Assembly (NCBI GenBank): GCA_015680685.1
Contig: MNCI01021413.1
Span: 38,598-102,597, forward strand
DNA length: 64,000 nt
Source of the DNA: Gnetum montanum
Taxonomy: Eukaryota > Streptophyta > Gnetopsida > Gnetales > Gnetaceae
Reading direction: 5' to 3'
The notes under the pieces were generated by a model that saw only the letters and a list, made by a program, of their open reading frames with translations, was not told where the DNA came from and made no database searches. Both the position numbers and the translations under genes were made by a program. Shown here one piece after another: positions 56,880 through 64,000 of the stretch; positions within the stretch are counted from its first letter, which is position 1; each line of letters starts with the position of its first letter.

Positions 56880-57720
56880 CTCTAATTACATAATTGTTTC
56901 CTAACCCATTGTGGGCTAGGCAGAGCGTATGGCCGGGAAGCTTTGTGGTGATATTCCTCTATGTTGTCATCTGCTATTTGGAAATGCAGTTCAGCCCAAG
57001 TGGTTTCTTGGTCTAAGTTGGCAATTTTGGGTGGCTCATCTATTGAACATGGGAATTCATTTTGGATGGGTGATGCATTTTTAGAGATTTCTATCTCTAA
57101 CCCTTATTCTATGTCTATATTATTTATAGCCCGAGGGGCTATTTTGTCACCAAAGATCACCACCTCTCCACCTGCATAGGGTAGGTGGATTTCTTGTTGT
57201 ATGGGTGAGGAGATAGCTCTTAATTAGGCTAACCATGATCTCCCCAAGATCAAGTTAAACCCAGGCATCTCCTCCATCACAATGAATTCCACGTTGATGG
57301 GAAACTGATCTCCTGCCACAAAGTTGATGTTAATAGTGCCTTTGACTACGACATGTGCTTCATTAAATGATTTCATATAGGAAGTTATTGTGGGGTTTAT
57401 TTGATCCACCAGGCCCAACTTGTCAATAATGGAAAACAAGATTACATTAGTGGTAGCCTCGTCATGAATGTGTACTCTGCGAATTTTGTATTGATCCACC
57501 TGAATCATGATAAACATGGGGGTGATAGTCACTTGACCCTTTTTAGGGTCATCCTTAATGGCCTTGTCTTGAAATGTTAATTGGGTTAGTCATGGTTCTT
57601 CAACCATGGGGGGAAGCATAACAACGTGGATAGTTTTTTCTTCAGTTGGCATGTTTTCGTTAACTGAAATGGATGCTAACATGCGAATTAAAGCCTCACG
57701 GTGCGCCATAGAGATCATGA
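56880..57720 (-). pseudogene. Element D: aspartic protease
   Basis: FIMIQVDQYKIRRVHIHDEATTNVI holds the decayed active site (HDEA against DDGA in E, so the essential Gly is lost). MPGFNLILGRSWLA, SSPIQQEIHLPYAGGEVVI and an acidic tail follow. Few stops, but inactive. Confidence 0.82.
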
Positions 57721-57729
57721 TTAAGTCAT

Positions 57730-58980
57730 ACAAGCTTAATGTTGTATTCTTTGCTTTAAAGCTTGTTTAACTTGCAAAAGCGCATCTAGGAAATCTTGCC
57801 CATTGTCTAGTTGTTTGCTGATCTTTGCTTCTTCTATGCATCCTAAAAGGTGAATCTCCAGAGGAGTGGGTTTAGATTGAATGACAAGTTTTGTTGGCTC
57901 AAAGGGCAGTGGTTGTGTATTACCCGTAGCCTTCAATGATGAAGTCATGGGCATGGCCGACAGAGGGGTGGGCTTAGGGGGGCCTAATGTAGTACATTCT
58001 CTAGCCAACTTATCTGCTAGACGCTCTTCAAGTTTCCTTGGATGGGAATGTTGTAATGTAGTTCCTATCATTAGACCTTGGGTTGCAGAGGGAGCCATAT
58101 GCTTGGGCACCTTGATAATGAAAGGTGCCTAAGTTGTTGTAGTAGTAGGTGGTGTACTCTTAAGCACAAAAGGTGTGATAGATGTTTGAGGAGGGACTTT
58201 AATGACAAATGGGGTTTGCAACCTAGTTGTTGTTGATGCTTTAGGGTTGTGGGGAGGTACACGAACCACAAATGGCTCATGTTGTGACTCTGTGTTATCA
58301 TCCACACCAATAGCATTAATAGTATAACCCATATTGTTAGTATTCAACAGGTCTTTGTAAACATTCATCAATTGTTTTTCAGGTCAAACAGGACTACTCT
58401 CATCCAAAATCAACTTACCCTGATCGATCATTCGTTGGATATCATCTTTTAATGCCAGGAAATAATCTGTGTCATTCCCACACACTTAATGATAATCACA
58501 GAAGCGCTCTAGTCTAAAGTTCCTAGGTATTGGTGGGTCATTAGGTGTAACCACAAAGGGATCACCAAGGACTTCACAGTACCTCTAATGTCATTTAAGA
58601 GCCTCCTCTAACATCCATTTATGTTGAATGTGCCTAGCTCCCAGCAATTATTTTAGAAGCTTAGATGGCCTGATTGGTAACGAAGTATATTTTGAACAGT
58701 CTTTGCGCTCAAAATTTGGCCTCACTGAAGTTTGGGTGGTAGTTGCTAAGGTTAAAGGCTGGCTAGTGCTGCCAGTGTCGGGTGCTGTGTTGGTTGTGGC
58801 ATGAGTTTTAGATGCTTTATCCATCTGTTTACCCTTGTTGGTTTCATGGGGCTACAGCGACTACTATGGTTGTCGTAGCTTTGCCTCTCTCCTTGTCCTT
58901 CTTTGTGTGTGCATTTTTATATGCTACATAGGATAGATCCCTACTAGCTTCCACCGCATCTTGGATACTCTTGGTTTGAG
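57730..58980 (-). pseudogene. Element D: gag C-terminal region
   Basis: The knuckle CDYH...CGNDTDYF has lost its last Cys. ALKDDIQRMIDQGKL follows, then four copies of a PFVxxVP motif (EPFVVRVP, TPFVIKVP, TPFVLKST, APFIIKVP). QVKQALKQR joins the protease linker. Broken by stops. Confidence 0.82.
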
Positions 58981-58987
58981 TGAACGT

Positions 58988-59500
58988 CTAGCTAAGGGAA
59001 TGTAGAGCCAAGTAGTATAGCTTGGATTTAATGAAATCATTTACTATACCTTTGAAAATGGCTAGTAAATGGGCCTCGGCGATCGGTTCACGAATTTCAT
59101 TTAGAGTAGCACTCCATCGTTGTATGAACTTTTGCACGGATTCTAGTGGCTCTTGCTTAATGCTCATAAGTTGATCTAAAGTGACTTCCAACTTCAGGTT
59201 ATACTTAAAGCGAGTCACAAATTTGCTTAATACTTCTTCCAATGTTGAGATTGAGGCATGGGGAAGTGTGCAGTACCAGTCTAAGGCTTTACCCTTCAAG
59301 GACATGGCAAATATACGAATGATGGCATGGGGCCATGGCTGTAGTAGTAGGGATTTAGACCTGAATGTAACCAAGTGAGCATTCGGGTCACCCTCTCCAT
59401 TGTATTTTGTGAACTAGGGCAATTGTACCTCAAGAGGCAATGTTAGCCTAGGAACGATTGGACTAATTGGGTCATCCTGATAGCAGTCCATGACCTGGAC
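58988..59500 (-). pseudogene. Element D: gag capsid core
   Basis: FAMSLKGKALDWYCTLPHAS, SISTLEEVLSKFVTRFKYN and EPLESVQKFIQRWSATLNE are near identical to E's capsid core. Open over about 128 codons. Confidence 0.88.
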
Positions 59501-60530
59501 TGTTTCTAAGCTAGCAGCTTTAAGCTGTTTAATTTCATCAGTAAGGGTTTGGATGAGCTAGAAAGCTTGGTCTAGACCTAGGGGTGTCACAAGGGGATGC
59601 AAGGCTACTGGAGTAGCCATCACTAGTGGCATTGTTGGTGCAGTTGCCATTCCCATTGGGGGTGCTGTTTGAATAGCCCCTACTAGCAATGTCGGTTGAG
59701 AGGGCCACAACCTAGCAGGTCGTGCCACTAAAGTGGCTGGCATTAGTAGCACTACGGGTGTGGTCATCTGTCCCATGGTTGAAGCAGCCCATAACCCTCC
59801 ATTCGGTTATGTTACATGCAGAACTTAGTTTGTTTGGGGTTATGCGTATTGCTGCATATGAGATAGTTGGGTTGTGGGAAAAGAGGTTATTGTTGCCCAC
59901 CATGCGGTCAAGGTTGGGCCTGCTATTGATGGTGGAATGTGTATAGAGGGGGGAGGGGGATAAGAACGAAACTTACATGTAGCTGTGAGGTAGGCATGGT
60001 GTGCATGTATAGTAGTGTGGGTATTACAGATGTTTGGTGCGAAGTTGAAATAGACTAGGAAGGATGATTGGTAGGAAATGAGGTTGAAGGGCCTACATGC
60101 TGATTTTTTGATGTTATTTGGTGACTACCCACCACCAAAGAGGGTCTGGGTTGCGACTGTGTTGTGGTAGTAGCAACAGAGGTGGGAAATCGTGACTGGT
60201 GTGAACGGGCAATAGATATGGAAGGGACAACTGTGGCATAGATTGGATCATCACCCTCAGAGTGGGAGTATAACTCCTCTTGGCCATCTTGAAAAGGTTC
60301 ATCTTAGTGGAAGGCTATGTTCCATTCTCTTGACCTACTTAATTGTATAAGTTGGTTTAGCATCCATTGATACGTTTTGGTCAATGGGATAGTGGTATTA
60401 GGAGTAGGAATGAACTCCCTTCTGTTCCGATGGATGAACTCAAAGTTATGTTTTTCTTCATATTCATGATGGTCCAATGGTATATTCACTTAAATTTTTG
60501 CACACAAAAAATTATATCTCTCTTCATGTT
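59501..60530 (-). pseudogene. Element D: gag N-terminal region
   Basis: YNFLCAKI followed by TAA, then HHEYEEKHNFEFIHRNRREF, homologous to E's N-terminal gag. Pro/Thr/Ser-rich low-complexity sequence in shifting frames follows up to the capsid core. The first gag residues upstream of YNF are not recognisable here. Confidence 0.7.
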
Positions 60531-60823
60531 AAGGCAAACATTTGAGTGACTATTGTCACAGCCTAAGGGACTGTCGCTATACTAGTATTGGGTTGGGTGA
60601 TCACTCGGGACCTGCCATATGTTGGATAGAGTAGGATACCTCCAAGTTTGAGGTGGGAACTAAAGTGGTTGTAGGATTCATCTTTTCTGCATGAAAGAGG
60701 TGTAAGATGGATAGATACGTGGTGAGAAACAATTGGAAAATAGTAGGTTTTCATGCTAAATGGCAACGTAATGCAGTGGACAACGTATTGTAGTAGACAG
60801 CGTAACGCAGTAGATAGCGTAAT
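60531..60823 (-). other. Element D leader, primer site not recognisable
   Basis: About 290 bp between gag and the 5' LTR. The tRNA-Asn site found in E (CCTCCTTCTAGCGCCA) is absent. The last 60 bp are instead repeats of GTAGACAGCGTAACGCA type, suggesting local rearrangement at the LTR edge. Confidence 0.5.
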
Positions 60824-63243
60824 TGTAACGACAGAAAACGTCGATGGCTGGAAACACTGAGAGGTTTTTGGGTGCACAGCCTTACCCCGAATCCGCGCAA
60901 GGGTCGTGCTGGATAAAATGAAAATGGGGTGGCCTGAATGGTCTGGTTGATCAAACAGGGACTTAATTGGTGTACAATAACCCTTTTGCAAACAATAAAA
61001 GAAAATGCAATGTGAATAGCAGTAGAAACGTGCTAAAGTGCGTAACAAGGCAGTGAACACGATTTAATGCTTAACAATGTCAAATAAATGCTATGATTAG
61101 CCAAAAAGAGAGTTTGAATAGAAAGGTACACCACCCTGAAAAAGGATACAAGTATACAAAGTGTACAATAGACACAGTAGGAGCAAAATCACAACCTCGA
61201 TGGTGTCAGGTTGTGAAATCTAATGCTCACTATGATAAACTGTGCCTCCTGGGTCGGTGGTCATAGTATACCATGTGATGTTGCACACTATGATAAACTA
61301 TGCCCCCTGGGTTGGTGGTCACAATATACCATATGATGTAGTTGTGCCTCTCTGTCAGTGTGGTATGCTCTGGGTCTCGTTTTCCCATGGAGCTAAGTGC
61401 CAAAATGTTAAAATGCCAAAATGCCAAAATGTAAATGCCAACTACTTTTTCCAGTGAAGAAATTGAAGCCTTCCTCCCTTTTTCTCCTTTTTTAAAAAGG
61501 GCATAGAGGTATTTATAGGGCTAGGGTTAGCCCAAAATGCGGATCTGGCGCCACGTGGTAGTGCGGTAGGTAACAACGTGTAACAACAAGTAACAGCTCA
61601 TAACAGTGCGTAACAGCGTAGCGTAATGGGGTGCTATGCTACGCACTATAGCAAGATGCTACGCTACATAGCATAGAAAGGTGCTATGCTAGCACTGTAG
61701 CAGGGTGCTACGCTACGTAGCATAGCAAGGTTCTACGCTATGCAGCGTAGCAACACATAACAGCACGTAACACTTAGCCATATTTGCAGTTGTGATGCTG
61801 AAACCCAAAATTTTGTGGTGTTTCAAGAACTGCCATGTTTTTACAAAAAATGCTCATGACAAATGCAAAGTGGAGCCTATGCTCCAGGACTACATCTTCC
61901 CTCCTCTTGCGAGTAGGGTCAAGTGTAGGGACATCTTTAGGAATCAATAGGGGATGCAAAACAAAGAAAACTACTAATCTTGTCTATCGAGGAGATGCTG
62001 GAGCATAAATGAACACTGCCAACAAGTTCTGGAGCTACTGGAGATCTCCTAAGGCTTCTCTGTGAGTGTTACGCTATCTACGCTACCTAGTATAGTGGCG
62101 TAGCATGAACACTTTGCTTGCTACGCTATGCTACACTGGGTAGTGTAGCATAGTGTAGCAATCCTCTTTTGTGTGAATTTTGTCCAGATAACTGAAAATA
62201 TCATTTTGACGCCTGGTCAGGCAAGCAACTGGCAACCCTACTTTTCATGTTGAAAGATCCTAGGACCTACTGATTTTATCCTTGGGACACTTTTGGACTT
62301 TAAATCCTTGTTATGCTATGTTACACTGTGTAGCATGGCATGGATTTGAGTCAAAACTTGCAATTCTTTGTTAGGAGACTTTGATCGAGACCTAAGGGCA
62401 AAGTGGAATAGGTAGTTTTAGAGGTTAAAGCATGGCAAAGTGCAGTTCTTTCACTAGAACAGCTTGTTAGAAGACTTTCTTACATTATCATCTTGCTATG
62501 TTGTGCTACACTATGTAGCGTAGCACCCAGTTTTGCCTAAATTTTGCATTACTCTGCAAGTGTTCTATTGTGGGATCTGGGCTATGTCCTAAGGTCAAAG
62601 TAGGACAAGCATTTTTCATGGTAACGGCATGGGCAATTATGCTTACTTTGTCAAAACAATCTGAGCAGAGATATTGTCATATTAGAACCCTGCTACACTG
62701 TGTAGCGTAGCACAGTGTAGCACTCAAATGGAGATGATTTCTGATGAAATTAGCCACGTTATCCTATTTCATGCTGATCATGCTTCAAGGATGAAGCAGG
62801 GAAGGTATCTTGGAGGACTGAATCATTGCCAACTACATCTTTGACGCCTGATCAGTCTCCACATGGCCTACTACGCTATGCAGTGTAGCGTAGCATAGTA
62901 GGTTTCACAATTGGAAAACTTGCCAAACTATTTAGTCCACCCTAAACACCTTTGAGAGCTCCTAGCCTAGCACTTGAGTGGACCATTGGTAGAGGCATAT
63001 GTCAAGCTAGACAAGCTAGAGAGTGTAGCAAGCTTGACAACCCAAGAGATAGAAAATTTGTCAAACTGCATGGTCCACTTTTAGTGCTACTTTTGTGCAA
63101 ATCGACCTCATGACTGGATGCTACGTTGACTATGCTATAGAGGGTGGTAGGCAGGCCTAGAAGTTCATGGTGCTTGCAGAGATCCTTGGCCAAATTTTGG
63201 GACTGTGCTGAGTCACGAGAGTCCCAAAATTGATGGTGTTTCA
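60824..63243 (-). repeat. Element D 5' LTR (2420 bp)
   Basis: Plus-strand ends TGTAACGACAGAAAACGTCG and GGTGTTTCA. The first 30 bp are nearly those of E's LTR, showing common descent. Minus-strand TATAAATA at 61510-61517, and palindromic TACGC/GCGTA arrays at 61617-61755, 62115-62160 and 62692-62720. Confidence 0.9.
61617..61755. repeat. Palindrome array in D 5' LTR
   Basis: Repeated GGTGCTATGCTACGC and TGCTACGCTACGTAGCATAGCA-type inverted repeats, a few dozen bases apart. Confidence 0.75.
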
Positions 63244-64000
63244 ATTGATGAGGCATGTAAAAAGGTTTGATTGTGAGAATGTCTAAGGGTAAAGAACTTA
63301 ACTAACCCAACCAAAAGATATGCAAGTAGGTCCTTCCCAAAGTAGGCATAGGCCTTTTATTACCCTCATATAACTTTAAACTAGGGAGTCCATGGGCTTC
63401 ATGGATCATTAATGGTTATAGAAAGTTAAAGACCAAATCCCAGAAGAAACTACCTAAGAATTTTGACATAGCAAACTAGGACATCGAACCAGAACATGAA
63501 ACTGGAAATGAGGTGACACATGAACAACATAGATGGATGAGATAGAGTGGAATGAAGTTCTTGATTAAGGTCACATGAAGTCCCTTGTGAATTTTATGGT
63601 TAAATGACCTGATAAAATCTATCCTTAGTCCAAACGAAAACCAACCATGTTCAATGACATCGCATTGCCATTCTAAGACCAGTCCACCCCCCTAAGACAC
63701 AAGAATGCTCACACAAGATAACCACCATTTCATATTTAAAAAGAAAATAGAATTAGGAAGTGAGGAAGGGCTTTAGTTAGAGGGGACCTTCAAGCATGGG
63801 TAGCATGTCTTTCCAGTCTCACAACTAGTGCTTATAGCCAATTTATTTTGTTCAAGGAGTGTGCTTTGAATTTCCATCATCATCATCATCATCATTATTA
63901 TTATGCAAATTCCATCATGAAAAGACTTATTCAACTTCTTATTATTGGTCAACACAGAATTGTAAGAAATCCATGAAAACACACATACACCCAAATAAGT
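63244..64000 (-). mobile_element. Element C internal region, right part
   Basis: Begins with the ATTGA duplication and continues C's 3' non-coding region (collinear with about 32570-33300 of B: AAAGAACTTAAC, CCCAAAGTAGGC). C's pol and 5' LTR must lie beyond the right edge. Confidence 0.78.
63875..63904. repeat. (ATC)n/(ATT)n microsatellite
   Basis: About seven CAT/ATC triplets followed by ATT triplets, inside element C. Confidence 0.85.

Larger units (their letters stand above)
42170..63243 (-). mobile_element. Element D: large Tat-like Ty3/gypsy retrotransposon with antisense gene (21 kb)
   Basis: Bounded by LTRs 42170-45180 and 60824-63243 and the target duplication ATTGA. Minus-strand order is 5' LTR, gag, protease, [antisense gene], RT, RNase H, archaeal-type RNase H, integrase, hairpin cluster, 3' non-coding region, polypurine tract and 3' LTR. 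It shares layout and protein wording with E but retains the pol parts E lost. Its integrase is split by an inserted LTR with an assembly gap. Stops are frequent, so it is an old, dead copy. Confidence 0.92.

Overview
The window looks like an intergenic to genic stretch of a large, repeat-rich seed-plant nuclear genome. I suspect a gymnosperm (a conifer) because of the very long nested Ty3/gypsy elements, but nothing here proves the species. About four fifths of the window is LTR retrotransposon sequence nested in layers. One intact host gene, a MORN-repeat membrane protein, sits in the middle on the minus strand at 24666-28684 (4 exons).

Left block, 1-19956. Element A (plus strand, entering from the left) ends in a 3' LTR at 2907-3686 plus 18976-19027. 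That LTR is split by element E (minus strand, 3687-18970, target duplication GTGCA). A itself abuts the 5' leader and 5' LTR of element F (minus strand, 19028-19956). E is a Tat-like Ty3/gypsy element: tRNA-Asn primer site, gag with a C-H-G-H-C knuckle, protease, RT, integrase tail. RNase H and most of integrase are deleted at about 7234.

Right block, 30237-64000. An old LTR (G) is broken by element C (minus strand, 30724 to beyond the right edge). C carries two insertions. One is B (31037-41057, minus strand, Athila-like, duplication CCACT), inside C's LTR. The other is D (42170-63243, minus strand, duplication ATTGA), inside C's internal region. D is a larger relative of E with LTRs of 2.4-3.0 kb and has RT, RNase H, archaeal-type RNase H and integrase. 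D's integrase is interrupted by an LTR insertion that contains a 320-N assembly gap.

The most unusual content is shared by E and D. Between the protease and RT genes, both carry a multi-exon gene on the strand opposite to gag-pol (about 8794-12889 in E, 51738-56294 in D). GT-AG introns lie at matching positions and phases. Its second exon, 450 nt in both, encodes a domain resembling FCP1/NIF-type HAD phosphatases that has lost its catalytic aspartates. The later exons encode unrecognised, coiled-coil and acidic segments. Antisense placement would let the introns survive passage through the element's genomic RNA.

E and D also carry clusters of a short box followed by a 4-6-4 inverted repeat. 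These sit at the same three places in each element: after integrase, before RT, and between protease and the antisense gene. The stems change in compensated pairs (AGTC/GACT, GGTC/GACC, CGTC/GACG, GGCC/GGCC, CATC/GATG), so the palindrome itself seems to be what is conserved. The LTRs of both elements have a second kind of palindrome built on TACGC/GCGTA.
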